Shown here: one piece after another, positions 7,165 to 15,993 of the stretch
Numbering within the stretch: position 1 is the first letter of the stretch
Layout: every line of letters begins with the position of its first letter
Origin: Sphaerospermopsis torques-reginae ITEP-024
GTDB taxonomy: Bacteria; Cyanobacteriota; Cyanobacteriia; Cyanobacteriales; Nostocaceae
DNA: 64,000 nt
Assembly (NCBI RefSeq): GCF_019598945.1
Contig: NZ_CP080598.1
Location: 3,782,001 to 3,846,000 of the forward strand
Reading direction: 5' to 3'
Program-made: the position numbers and the translations under genes
The notes under the pieces: model-generated
The model's database searches: none
Told to the model about the DNA's origin: nothing
The model's input: only the letters and a program-made list of their open reading frames with translations

Positions 7165-9027
7165 ATGTCTCAGTACCTGCTAGAGACCGTTTGGCTGGTC
7201 CCTTGCTATGCTTTATTAGGTGGTGTTTTAGCTTTACCTTGGTCGCCGGGAATAATCAGGAAAACCGGACCAAGACCGGCAGGTTATGTCAATTTAGTGA
7301 TGACATTTTTGGCATTTTTACATTCTGTCATTGCCTTTCCTGCCACTTGGAATCATCCCGCCAAAGAAGTATTAATTCCTTGGTTATCCACCGCAGGTTT
7401 AAACCTAACTATTAATTTAGAATTATCTCCCATTAGCGTAGGTGCATTAATCGTCATCACTGGTTTAAATTTCCTTGCCCAAGTTTATGCTGTGGGTTAC
7501 ATGGAAATGGACTGGGGTTGGGGACGTTTCTATTCTTTATTAGGTTTATTTGAAGCTGGTTTATGTGCCTTAGCTTTATGTAATAACCTATTTTTCACCT
7601 ATGTAGTTTTGGAAGTTCTGACTTTAGGGACTTACCTATTAGTAGGTTTATGGTTTAGTCAACCTCTAGTAGTCACAGGTGCGCGAGATGCGTTTCTAAC
7701 CAAGCGGGTTGGTGACTTATTCCTGTTGATGGGAGTTTTGGGACTTTGGACTTTAGCAGGAACTTGGGATTATCAAGATTTAGCAATTTGGGCGCAAACT
7801 GCCAAAGTAGACCCAACAATTATTACTTTAGTGTGTTTAGCTTTAATTGCTGGTCCAATGGGTAAATGCGCTCAATTTCCCTTGCATTTGTGGTTAGATG
7901 AAGCAATGGAAGGACCTATTCCCAGTACCATTTTACGTAACTCAGTGGTAGTCGCTAGTGGTGCATGGGTGCTGATTAAATTACAACCTGTATTTAGCTT
8001 ATCTCCCATAGCTTCATCCGCAATGGTAGCTATTGGTACTGTTACAGCTATTGGTGGTTCATTAATTGCGATCGCCCAAATTGACATCAAACGCTGTTTA
8101 TCTTATTCTGTCAGTGCTTACATGGGCTTGGTGTTTATCGCCGTAGGCACACAACAGGATGAAGCCGCATTATTATTAGTCCTCACTCATGCTTTATCAG
8201 CTGCACTTTTAGTCATGAGTACCGGCGGAATAGTTTGGAATAGTGTCACCCAAGACGTTACCCAACTCGGTGGTTTATGGTCACGTCGTCCCATTTCCGG
8301 TTTAGCATTTATTGTTGGCACATTGGGATTAATTGGTTTCCCCCCTTTAGGCAGTTTTTGGGCATTAGTAAAATTAGCTGATGGTTTATGGGGAACACAC
8401 CCTTGGTTAGTGGGAATAATAATTGCTGTCAATGTGTTCACAGCCTTTAGTTTAACCAGAGAATTTTGTTTAATCTTTGGTGGTAAACCCAAACAAATGA
8501 GTGAACGTTCTCCGGAAGCACTCTGGTTATTGGTAATGCCGATGATGGTTTTATTTGGCTTCGTTTTACATCTGCCTTTAGTGTTGGAAAGTTTATCTTT
8601 ATTACCTAGTTGGGCAACATTAAACAAAGATGTGGCATTGTTATTTATTTGGTCAAGTATTTTTGGTTGCAGTATTAGTGCTGTAATTTATTTAGGAAAC
8701 ATTATTCCTAAACCAGTTCGCTTACCCTTCCAAGGTTTACAAAATTTACTTGCTTACGATTTTTACACCCCCAAACTTTACAAAATGACCATCATTTTTG
8801 GCGTTGCCCAACTTTCTAAATTAGCTGACATGGTGGATAGATTTGTCGTTGATGGCATTGTTAATTTTGTCGGTTTATTCTCCTTATTAGGTGGGGAAGG
8901 GTTGAAATATAGCAACAATGGACAAACCCAATTTTACGCGTTCACTGTTTTGTTAGGAGTTAGCGTTTTAGGTGCTTGGGTAACATGGCCTTTTTGGGGT
9001 GTGCAGTTCATGGATTTAGTTTTTTAA
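7165..9027 (+). CDS. ndhF3: NDH-1 subunit NdhF3 (CO2-uptake complex)
   Basis: 620-residue proton-pumping subunit of the inducible, high-affinity CO2-uptake NDH-1 complex in the thylakoid membrane. It has the NuoL/NdhF architecture: about 15 membrane spans, the core containing GPMGKCAQFPLHLWLDEAM and AQIDIKRCLSYSVSAYMG, with the conserved Lys and Glu of the proton channels. Starting directly with MSQYLLETVWLVP and having CupA and NdhD3 downstream identifies the F3 type rather than respiratory NdhF1. Only 58 bases to the carbonic anhydrase start region and the absence of a terminator point to one transcript through cupA. Expression in relatives rises under carbon limitation. Confidence 0.95.
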   Translation: MSQYLLETVWLVPCYALLGGVLALPWSPGIIRKTGPRPAGYVNLVMTFLAFLHSVIAFPATWNHPAKEVLIPWLSTAGLNLTINLELSPISVGALIVITGLNFLAQVYAVGYMEMDWGWGRFYSLLGLFEAGLCALALCNNLFFTYVVLEVLTLGTYLLVGLWFSQPLVVTGARDAFLTKRVGDLFLLMGVLGLWTLAGTWDYQDLAIWAQTAKVDPTIITLVCLALIAGPMGKCAQFPLHLWLDEAMEGPIPSTILRNSVVVASGAWVLIKLQPVFSLSPIASSAMVAIGTVTAIGGSLIAIAQIDIKRCLSYSVSAYMGLVFIAVGTQQDEAALLLVLTHALSAALLVMSTGGIVWNSVTQDVTQLGGLWSRRPISGLAFIVGTLGLIGFPPLGSFWALVKLADGLWGTHPWLVGIIIAVNVFTAFSLTREFCLIFGGKPKQMSERSPEALWLLVMPMMVLFGFVLHLPLVLESLSLLPSWATLNKDVALLFIWSSIFGCSISAVIYLGNIIPKPVRLPFQGLQNLLAYDFYTPKLYKMTIIFGVAQLSKLADMVDRFVVDGIVNFVGLFSLLGGEGLKYSNNGQTQFYAFTVLLGVSVLGAWVTWPFWGVQFMDLVF

Positions 9028-9100
9028 ATCTTTATGATTTAAATAGACAATATCAATCTAAAATAAGAACTGAACTTTTGAGGAATTGAAGAATAATAAA

Positions 9101-9811
9101 GTGAACAACAAACATCAAAAAAACAATATTTCTCGCAGAAATTTACTCCAATTAGGAACAGGTGTCATTGGTGCAGGAGTCGCTGTCAGTTTGGCTTCCA
9201 ACTTAGTTACATCTGAAGCAGTAGAAGCAAAAACTGTTAGTAAACCCGATGAAGCACTACAAGCATTATTGGATGGTAATCAAAGATTTACCACAAGAAA
9301 GCGTGGCTATAAAAATCAGAGTTATTTACGCTTACAAGAAGTTGCTAAAAGTCAAAAACCCTTTGCTTCTATTCTTGGTTGTGCCGATTCTAGAGTACCA
9401 TCAGAAATAATTTTTGACCAAGGTTTAGGAGATTTATTTGTTTGTCGGGTTGCGGGTAATATTGCCACACCTGAAGAAATTGGTAGTCTGGAATTTGGTA
9501 GCTTAGTATTAGGTTCAAAAGTGATTATGGTACTAGGCCATGAAAGATGTGGTGCTGTAGATGCCACTATTAAAGGCGCTCAAGTACCAGGACAAATTGG
9601 TAGCTTATTAGAAGCAATTAAACCAGGTGTAGAAAAATCTGAAGGAAAACCAGGAGATAGATTAGAGAATGCCTGTAAAGCCAACATTTTGGTACAAGTT
9701 GAAAAATTGAAATCTTCACCAGTTCTATCAGAATTAATCAAGGCTAATAAACTCAAAATAGTCGGTGGTTATTACGACTTAGACACTGGTAAAGTCAGCT
9801 TAGTTAGTTAA
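9101..9811 (+). CDS. Beta-carbonic anhydrase with Tat signal, inside the ndhF3-ndhD3-cupA operon
   Basis: Interconverts CO2 and bicarbonate. The N-terminus has a twin-arginine signal (SRRNLLQLG followed by a hydrophobic GTGVIGAGVAVSLA stretch), so the enzyme is exported across or anchored at a membrane. Zinc ligands and catalytic dyad are visible: CADSR (Cys94, Asp96, Arg98) and GHERCG (His147, Cys150), numbered from the GTG at 9101. A TTG at 9086 would add five residues but leaves almost no room for a ribosome site after GAGG at 9080-9083. The sequence fits the EcaB type known from Synechocystis, reported to be a thylakoid enzyme that works with the Cup proteins. Its place between ndhF3 and ndhD3 strongly suggests the same role here. 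Confidence 0.9.
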   Translation: MNNKHQKNNISRRNLLQLGTGVIGAGVAVSLASNLVTSEAVEAKTVSKPDEALQALLDGNQRFTTRKRGYKNQSYLRLQEVAKSQKPFASILGCADSRVPSEIIFDQGLGDLFVCRVAGNIATPEEIGSLEFGSLVLGSKVIMVLGHERCGAVDATIKGAQVPGQIGSLLEAIKPGVEKSEGKPGDRLENACKANILVQVEKLKSSPVLSELIKANKLKIVGGYYDLDTGKVSLVS

Positions 9812-9870
9812 TTTAACTCAATTGGTAACTGGTAATTTTCATATATAAAATAATTACCTTTTACTAATCC

Positions 9871-9895
9871 TCAATCCCCAATCCCCAATCCCCAA
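9871..9895. repeat. Tandem CAATCCC repeat directly before the ndhD3 start
   Basis: About three and a half copies of a seven- to eight-base CAATCCC(C) unit occupy the bases immediately before the ATG at 9898. The usual Shine-Dalgarno position is therefore filled by repeat sequence with no GGAG-like core. Confidence 0.8.
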
Positions 9896-9897
9896 TT

Positions 9898-11394
9898 ATG
9901 TTAAGTGTTTTAATTTTGTTGCCAATTATTGGCGCTGCAATTATCGGATTTTTACCAGATACAGTCATTCCTAAAACGAGAACTAGACTGGTAGCTTTAA
10001 CTCTTTCCTTTGTAGTTCTATTGTGGAATATTTTAATCCTGCTGAAATTTGATATAAATAAACCAGGAATGCAGTTTCAAGAATATTTACCTTGGAATGA
10101 AACCTTGGGTTTAAATTATCAATTAGGTATTGATGGGCTATCAATTTTAATGTTGATATTGAATAGCTTTTTAACTTGGATAGCAATTTATAGCAGTAAC
10201 CAAAATACTGAACGTCCTAAACTTTTCTATTCGCTGATTTTATTAGTGAATGGTGGAGTTGCTGGTGCTTTCTTGGCAGAAAATTTATTGCTGTTCTTCC
10301 TGTTTTACGAGTTGGAATTAATACCATTTTATTTATTAATTTCCATTTGGGGAGGAGAAAAACGCGCCTATGCTGGGATGAAATTTTTGATTTACACAGC
10401 AGTTTCCGGGGCATTTATTTTAGCAACATTCCTGGGCATAGTTTGGTTAAGTGGTTCTCATAGTTTTGCCTTAGATACTGTTAACACTCAAAACCTATCT
10501 GCGGGAATGCAGTTAATTTTATTAATCGGAATAATTTTAGGTTTTGGGATTAAAATTCCTTTAATTCCTTTCCATACTTGGCTACCTGATGCTTACGTTG
10601 AAGCTTCTGCACCTATTGCCATTTTATTAGGTGGAATTTTAGCCAAGTTAGGAACTTATGGACTATTAAGATTTGGGTTTGGTTTATTTCCCCAAGCTTG
10701 GAGTGTAATAGCACCAACTTTAGCAATATGGGGTGCTGTTAGTGCAATTTATGGGGCGGTAGTTGCGATCGCCCAAAAAGACATCAAGCGCATGGTAGCA
10801 TATAGTTCAATCGGACACATGGGCTATATTTTACTTGCAGCCGCAGCTAGTACCAAACTGGCCTTAGTTGGTGCAGTAGCGCAGATGTTCAGTCATGGTT
10901 TAATACTGGCTATTCTCTTCCATTTAGTTGGACTTGTAGAAACCAAAGTAGGCACAAGAGAATTAGACAAACTCAATGGTTTAATGAGTCCTATTCGCGG
11001 TTTACCTATCGTCAGTGCTTTACTCGTTCTTGGTGGTATGGCCAGCGCCGGTATCCCTGGTTTAACAGGTTTTATTGCCGAGTTTATCGTTTTCCAAGGT
11101 AGTTTTTCCACCTTCCCCATCCCCACATTATTGTGTGTAGCTTCTTCTGGTTTAACTGCGGTTTACTTCGTTATTCTTCTCAACCGTACCTGTTTCGGTA
11201 GACTCAATAACGACTTAGCTTATTATCCTAGAGTGGTTTGGGCGGAAAAAATTCCCGCATTAATATTAGCTTCCCTGATCATTTTCTTGGGAGTACAACC
11301 TACCTGGTTAGTGCGCTGGAGTGAAACCACAACTACAGCAATGGTAGCTGCTATTCCTGAAAAAACCGTAATTTCTCAAGTGGCATTGAAGTAA
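9898..11394 (+). CDS. ndhD3: NDH-1 subunit NdhD3 (CO2-uptake complex)
   Basis: 498 residues, NuoM/NdhD family, about 14 membrane spans. Diagnostic segments are LFYELELIPFYLLISIWGG (with the essential Glu), KIPLIPFHTWLPDAYVEA, and AQKDIKRMVAYSSIGHMG. It pairs with NdhF3 and CupA in the CO2-hydrating NDH-1 complex. The ATG follows an STRR tract with no clear ribosome site, so translation may depend on coupling or on the unstructured leader. After the stop codon come a small inverted repeat around CCCATACTCTGTATGGG and a CTCTGCGCCTCTGCG-type repeat that is common between cyanobacterial genes; cupA follows after 245 bases. Confidence 0.95.
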   Translation: MLSVLILLPIIGAAIIGFLPDTVIPKTRTRLVALTLSFVVLLWNILILLKFDINKPGMQFQEYLPWNETLGLNYQLGIDGLSILMLILNSFLTWIAIYSSNQNTERPKLFYSLILLVNGGVAGAFLAENLLLFFLFYELELIPFYLLISIWGGEKRAYAGMKFLIYTAVSGAFILATFLGIVWLSGSHSFALDTVNTQNLSAGMQLILLIGIILGFGIKIPLIPFHTWLPDAYVEASAPIAILLGGILAKLGTYGLLRFGFGLFPQAWSVIAPTLAIWGAVSAIYGAVVAIAQKDIKRMVAYSSIGHMGYILLAAAASTKLALVGAVAQMFSHGLILAILFHLVGLVETKVGTRELDKLNGLMSPIRGLPIVSALLVLGGMASAGIPGLTGFIAEFIVFQGSFSTFPIPTLLCVASSGLTAVYFVILLNRTCFGRLNNDLAYYPRVVWAEKIPALILASLIIFLGVQPTWLVRWSETTTTAMVAAIPEKTVISQVALK

Positions 11395-11639
11395 TTTTTT
11401 AAGCTGTCAAAAAACTAAAAGGCAGAGCCTTTTAAAATTCATTCCCATACTCTGTATGGGAACGAGAAAAAAACCAGAAAAACCACGAAGGCACGAAGAA
11501 CACGAAGGAAGAGAAGAATGAGAAGAAGAAAAGGAATAAGAAGGAATAAGATAGATAATCTAGTACATTTATTAACCTCTTAAATCTCTCTGCGCCTCTG
11601 CGTCTCTGCGTGATAAATTCATAAATATAGGAAATCAAA

Positions 11640-12962
11640 ATGGTAAAAACTCCCGATAAACCAATCACTAAACTACCACCATCAAATCACGAATTTGCCG
11701 ATGTCATTCATCGTCTAGAAGCTGGTGGTTCAATGCTGCCAGATACACCAGAAAACTTAATGCAAATCATAGGTATTTATAAAGCTTACGCAGTACCGAT
11801 GGATTTTTACTGGCGCGACTTGCTTTATATTGGGGAAAGAGTCTTTTTAAATCCTCTTCCTGCTTTTAAATATTTCTTACCTCAAGAATATTTAGACTTA
11901 CATAATCATTATGCAGGGGATGATGCTGATTTAAGAATTTGGCGCGGTGAAGCAACAGCACATCCTGAACTTTTGGCATTTATGGAAAAGGGTGAAACTC
12001 GCAAAATGCCAAAGTTATTACATCATTTATTCCATGACAGAATTAACATGGAATTTGCGGAAGCTTGTATGCAAGCGATGTTATGGCATCGGAAAATGTA
12101 CGCCCCTGTAAATCAATTTGATGCCTATTTAGATTCGGATGAATATAAAGCTAATGCTGATAAAGCAATTAAAGCTTACTTTAAGAAAAATCCTTTAATG
12201 TTGGGACTTTATAAACTGTTCCCTGATATGTTTTTGGAACAGTGCCGGATGATGTCTTATTATGCCAATTTAGGACTTTTCTGGGAAGTAATGGCACCGG
12301 TATTTTTTGAAATGTCGGATATTTATGATGAAGGCGGTTTTAAAGGTGTTCCTGATGCCATGAATTTTTTAGTGAATGGTATTTTTGCGATCGCCGGTCG
12401 TCCTATTTATCATCATGTTTATGTTGATGGTGAATGTTATGAAGTCATCCCCAAATCTAAAGGTTTTACTTGGTTATATGAAGCAGCTTTACCCTATGTA
12501 GAAGCTGTATTTTATCGGACTGCACCATTTAGAGGTACAAAGTCTTATAATGCCCAAGCAGGACAAGTACCAGAAGATCAAAAAGACTTCCATTATGGCA
12601 TTCTTTACGCTGACGTATTCCCTGTAGGTACTGCGGGTATTCCACCCACATTATTAATGCAGGATATGTTGCATTTTCTTCCCCAATATTTAGTTGATTA
12701 TTACAAAAAACATTGTCGGGGTGAAGATGATATGTTGATTCAGTTGGGTGTAACTTTCCAACGTTCAATGTACAATGTCACATCTGCGGTAATTCAGGCT
12801 TTAAGAACTGCGTTGTTATATCCTTTAGATGATCCTAATCCTAAGCATTTACAGGCAAATCGGGAGTTTTTTGAAATGCAATTGAATCGCTTCACCCGTG
12901 CTGATTATGGTATGAGAGATGCGGCGAAATTGCGGAGTGTTCAAAGTCAGGATTATCGTTAA
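11640..12962 (+). CDS. cupA: CO2 hydration protein CupA (ChpY)
   Basis: 440-residue hydrophilic subunit that sits on the NdhD3/NdhF3 end of NDH-1 and is thought to carry the zinc site that hydrates CO2. Length and sequence fit the family; recognisable stretches include MDFYWRDLLYIGERVFLNPL, LLHHLFHDRINMEFAEACMQ and GILYADVFPVGTAGIPP. Several His, Asp and Cys residues that could bind metal are present. AGGA lies ten bases before the ATG. cupS, a small fasciclin-type gene that often follows cupA, is not found in the next 2 kb. cupA is the last gene of the operon here; the next genes are on the opposite strand. Confidence 0.95.
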   Translation: MVKTPDKPITKLPPSNHEFADVIHRLEAGGSMLPDTPENLMQIIGIYKAYAVPMDFYWRDLLYIGERVFLNPLPAFKYFLPQEYLDLHNHYAGDDADLRIWRGEATAHPELLAFMEKGETRKMPKLLHHLFHDRINMEFAEACMQAMLWHRKMYAPVNQFDAYLDSDEYKANADKAIKAYFKKNPLMLGLYKLFPDMFLEQCRMMSYYANLGLFWEVMAPVFFEMSDIYDEGGFKGVPDAMNFLVNGIFAIAGRPIYHHVYVDGECYEVIPKSKGFTWLYEAALPYVEAVFYRTAPFRGTKSYNAQAGQVPEDQKDFHYGILYADVFPVGTAGIPPTLLMQDMLHFLPQYLVDYYKKHCRGEDDMLIQLGVTFQRSMYNVTSAVIQALRTALLYPLDDPNPKHLQANREFFEMQLNRFTRADYGMRDAAKLRSVQSQDYR

Positions 12963-13129
12963 TCAGCTAAACCCGCATTTCTCACAAACAATGCGATCGC
13001 CATCTATATAATCCTTATGGAGAACCAGTTTCGGGTATTTTTCATGTTGCTGATTTTTGACACAGTGTGAAAACCGAGAATCCAGATTTTATAAGGGTTT
13101 GAGGATTTTGGTGAGAAATCCGGGCTAAA

Positions 13130-13160
13130 GATACCGGACTTCGTAAAGATGTTCGGTATC
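13130..13160. repeat. Hairpin repeat, GATACCGGAC / GTTCGGTATC type
   Basis: Ten-base arms with one G.T-type mismatch enclose an 11-base centre. It belongs to a dispersed hairpin family (also 14139-14169, 26521-26559, 31172-31204, 48717-48749) whose arms vary while the hairpin is kept. It lies between the convergent cupA and Uma2 genes. Confidence 0.75.
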
Positions 13161-13245
13161 TGCTGTTACCCAATTCATTGACGATTATTACAGCGAGTTG
13201 TGATGTCAGAACAGAAACTTTCAAACAACCACTGGCTTATCTAGT

Positions 13246-14028
13246 TTAGTCCGGTTCAACACCTAAAGCACGCAATTGAGCAATTAACCGTTCATTTTTT
13301 AGGCGTTCCTCTTCCGCCCTTTGACTTTCCCTTTCTGCCCTTTGACTTTCCCTTTCTGCTCTTTGATATTCCTGTTCTGCTCTTTCTTCTCCACTTAATA
13401 ATAAATTACCATCTAAATCCCACCAACGTAACCAAGGTAAATCTAAATTTTGATATTCACCTTGCCATATTCCTAACTCTACTCCTAAAGCGGGAATTGG
13501 ATAATGTCCCCTTTCATTAGCAGGTAATAAATGGTATTTATTTTCCAACAAATGATAAACTTCCACACTAGCTTTATTCACTTCATAAATGCCATAAAAA
13601 GCTGGATGTATCACCTGTTCATAAATCCAAAATTTACCTTTCCAGGGTGTTTTATCTCTTTCTTCATCACCATTACCAGAAACAAATTCTAAGACAATTA
13701 ATGGTGAAATATATTCTTGCCATAAAACATAAGAACGGCGCACTTGTCCATTTAAACTAGGCGGAACATTCGGCACATAAAACCAATCAGGTGCTTCTGC
13801 ACCCCGTTCTAAAGGTTCGGTAATTCGCCAGTAAATACCGCTATCTTGACCTATACAATATTGTCCATCGGGATGGATTTTTTGTAATATTGGTTTAATT
13901 GATTCTGTTAGTAGAATGCTTTGGGGGTGTTCCTGAAAGTTTTTCACAAATGTACCATCTTCACAAGGTAGTTGGGTATGGTCTGGGAGACTAATTGGAG
14001 TGGTAGTAAAATCTGTAGTCGAGGTCAT
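13246..14028 (-). CDS. Uma2 family (DUF820) putative PD-(D/E)XK nuclease
   Basis: 260 residues. Uma2 proteins have a PD-(D/E)XK restriction-endonuclease fold and are greatly expanded in cyanobacteria; their biological role is not established. Visible family features are PDWFYVPNVPP (the Asp-containing strand), SPLIVLEFVSGNGDEERD (the catalytic Glu region), a KGKFWIYEQVI helix, and LRWWDLDGNLLLSGEE near the C-terminus. The tail is a coiled coil of AERESQR repeats ending in RLIAQLRALGVEPD. In DNA the coiled coil appears as a direct repeat around 13315-13365. A 32-base stretch of the 3' end (13253-13284) is repeated exactly at 14181-14212. Confidence 0.85.
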   Translation of the reverse strand: MTSTTDFTTTPISLPDHTQLPCEDGTFVKNFQEHPQSILLTESIKPILQKIHPDGQYCIGQDSGIYWRITEPLERGAEAPDWFYVPNVPPSLNGQVRRSYVLWQEYISPLIVLEFVSGNGDEERDKTPWKGKFWIYEQVIHPAFYGIYEVNKASVEVYHLLENKYHLLPANERGHYPIPALGVELGIWQGEYQNLDLPWLRWWDLDGNLLLSGEERAEQEYQRAERESQRAERESQRAEEERLKNERLIAQLRALGVEPD

Positions 14029-14138
14029 ATACTCCCCGCGCTTGTGGTATTTTTTGGTGTGGTTTTTGTAGGGTTAATTCATGAATTACCCATACTTTAT
14101 TGTATTATTATAGATATTTTTAGGTAAATAAACATCGG

Positions 14139-14212
14139 GACACCGGATTTCTTGAAGAAGTACGGTATCTATTTTATTCTGGTTCAACACCTAAAGCACG
14201 CAATTGAGCAAT
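14139..14212 (-). pseudogene. Remnant of a Uma2 3' end plus hairpin repeat
   Basis: Bases 14181-14212 are identical to 13253-13284, the part of the neighbouring Uma2 gene encoding IAQLRALGVEP. Just before it (14139-14169) is a hairpin of the GATACCGG type, like the one 3' of that gene. The rest of the duplicated gene is gone. It sits only ten bases from the stop of the next Uma2 gene and shows that this cluster arose by duplication and partial deletion. Confidence 0.65.
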
Positions 14213-14221
14213 GATTTGCTA

Positions 14222-14980
14222 TTACATGATTTCATCAGGATTAATACCCAATTGACGCAATTTTTCCGCTAATTTTTCCGCTTTGATTTTCGCTGCATTT
14301 GCTTCTTCTGAAGGTTCGGAAATTAATTCCCCATCCAATGTAAACCACCTCAACCAAAGTTTAGGAATACCGCGAAATGTTCCTTCCCATAACCCCAAAC
14401 TTAAACCTATTTCTGGCATAGGTAAACGTTCATCCTGGAAATTTACTGATTCATAATGACCACCTACTAACTGAAATGCGCGTACTTCGTTGGTATAACG
14501 ACTAAAGACAACATAATAAGGAATCCTTAATATGCGTTCGTAAACTTCCCATTTTGTAGGGGGTTTATCTGCTTGATTTGCTTTAATTCCTAAATCTTCT
14601 TCTTCTGTACCTGGTGATAATAATTCAACTACTACAAAAGGGTTAGCTGGTTCTTGCCAAGTGACATAACTTAAACGCAAATCTTGATGATTATATAATT
14701 TAGAAACTCCAACTACACCAAACCAATCAGGTCTTTTATACCATAAAGGATGTTGTAGATCATAATAAAGATTGAGATCCGCAGCACTATAAACTAGTTC
14801 TGGATTCCAGTTTAAGGGTTGAAAAGTTAAATATAAAAGTAAGGGTTGTAAAAAATGAAAATCATCTGGCAAACCTTTTTCCTCTTGGTTTTCGCTTGGT
14901 AAATCATACATTGTGGGTAAGGTTTCCCTTGGGGGAAGGGGTGGTTCTGTTTGTGGGGGTAAAGGTGGTGAGTAAGTCAT
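14222..14980 (-). CDS. Uma2 family (DUF820) putative PD-(D/E)XK nuclease
   Basis: 252 residues. It starts with a proline-rich segment (SPPLPPQTEPPLPPRE), then carries the Uma2 core: KRPDWFGVVGVSKLY, NPFVVVELLSPGTEEEDLG, KWEVYERILRIPYYVVFS and LGLWEGTFRGIPKLWLRWF. The conserved Asp and Glu residues expected for a PD-(D/E)XK nuclease are present. The short C-terminal helix ends KLRQLGINPDEIM. It differs clearly from the Uma2 protein at 13246, so the pair is an old duplication or two separate arrivals. Substrate and role are unknown. Confidence 0.83.
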   Translation of the reverse strand: MTYSPPLPPQTEPPLPPRETLPTMYDLPSENQEEKGLPDDFHFLQPLLLYLTFQPLNWNPELVYSAADLNLYYDLQHPLWYKRPDWFGVVGVSKLYNHQDLRLSYVTWQEPANPFVVVELLSPGTEEEDLGIKANQADKPPTKWEVYERILRIPYYVVFSRYTNEVRAFQLVGGHYESVNFQDERLPMPEIGLSLGLWEGTFRGIPKLWLRWFTLDGELISEPSEEANAAKIKAEKLAEKLRQLGINPDEIM

Positions 14981-15362
14981 TTTATTTTAGATTTTGGATT
15001 TTGGATTTTAGGTTTTAGATTTTAGGTTCAAAAAACAAATCATGTTTTTCAACAATGCTTTTTAATGTTTTAATTTTTAATGTGTTTTTGTGAGAGTATA
15101 GATTCTTAATTTGCTACCATTATAACGCCAAAATTCAAGAATACCAAAAGCAGCATCAACTCGGTTAAGAGTTTTTGTAGGTTGGGTTGACAATAGGAAA
15201 CCCAACATTGATAGGCTGTTGTTGGGTTGCGCTATCGCTTAACCCAACCTACCAATTATATTTTTTATTTAAACTAAATACTTGAAACAACTTTAAATTG
15301 CGTCTTAATAATTGTCAGTTGCACTACAAAACTCTATCAAACAGTAGGTTAGGGTGGACTTG
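14981..15362. other. Intergenic region with a short inverted-repeat element
   Basis: A tract of TTTTAGATTTTAGG-like repeats follows the Uma2 start region (14990-15030). The TIR element at 15177-15252 lies in the middle. No coding region is seen. Confidence 0.5.
15177..15252. repeat. 76-bp MITE-like element with 12-bp perfect ends
   Basis: Ends are GTAGGTTGGGTT (15177-15188) and AACCCAACCTAC (15241-15252), exact reverse complements. Inside, CCCAACA and TGTTGGG form a second set of inverted arms. It has no coding capacity. Elements with these ends are widely scattered in cyanobacteria. Confidence 0.8.
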
Positions 15363-15818
15363 ATGCAATTAAAAACCTCAATTTGGTGTCACCCTGTGTC
15401 TAATTTAGAACTGTACCAATATCTTCCTAAACTTCCTGATGCTGCACTGCAAGAATTTACAGAATGGTGTGTTTTAGAACAGTCAAAGTCCGCAGGATTG
15501 GAATTTAAACCTGATCAAAGTAAGTTGCAAAATTTAGCACCAGCAGATTATTTAAAACAGCTAATTGATCAGTTTATGAAATTGAAACCTGATCCTATTC
15601 GTGCTGGTTTAGTTGCTGTTATTGCTGGACAACAATCTGATAAACATAATTTGTCTGGTTTAGCAGCTGTTGTTGATTTTGTTTCTCTTTATGTGAAGTA
15701 TTTAATTCCTAAAGATGGTACTGATCCCACAGAAGCAGATGCAATTTTAACGAAAGCAGCACAACATCAGTATGATCAACTTACTGAAATTGCTAAAAAA
15801 CATGGTGTAGCTTTTTAG
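15363..15818 (+). CDS. Conserved-type soluble protein, function unknown
   Basis: 151 residues from the ATG at 15363, which has AGGG eight bases upstream; an in-frame GTG at 15354 is the alternative. The protein is mostly helical in character, with no signal peptide or membrane span. It contains IWCHPVSNLELYQYLPKLPD, FTEWCVLEQSK, and a C-terminal segment SGLAAVVDFVSLYVKYLIPK. I do not recognise a domain. It follows the Uma2 cluster on the opposite strand and is followed by an STRR tract, so it is probably transcribed alone. Confidence 0.7.
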   Translation: MQLKTSIWCHPVSNLELYQYLPKLPDAALQEFTEWCVLEQSKSAGLEFKPDQSKLQNLAPADYLKQLIDQFMKLKPDPIRAGLVAVIAGQQSDKHNLSGLAAVVDFVSLYVKYLIPKDGTDPTEADAILTKAAQHQYDQLTEIAKKHGVAF

Positions 15819-15820
15819 TA

Positions 15821-15850
15821 AGGAGTCAGGAGTCAGGAGTCAGGAGTCAG
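15821..15850. repeat. STRR tract, AGGAGTC units
   Basis: About four tandem AGGAGTC heptamers starting three bases after the stop codon of the gene at 15363. They are followed by CTGACTGCTGAATGCTGACTG, an imperfect repeat of similar style. Confidence 0.9.
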
Positions 15851-15993
15851 AATACTGGAAATATTTTACTGCTGACTGCTGAATGCTGACTGCTGATAAA
15901 TACTTTAGTCAAATAATATCTTTTATTCAGTAAAATTTTCATGTTCTATATTTATCAGCTAAATTGGTTCTGATTTATGAAAAGCTACTTTCA

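Noticed and set aside
8187-8627. 146-codon minus-strand frame within ndhF3
   Set aside because: Shadow of the ndhF3 reading frame; Lys/Pro/Asn composition typical of antisense membrane-protein coding DNA.
15363-15818. Possibility that this gene is cupS, expected after cupA
   Set aside because: CupS is a fasciclin-type protein; this sequence has no fasciclin motifs and lies 2.4 kb beyond cupA after minus-strand genes.
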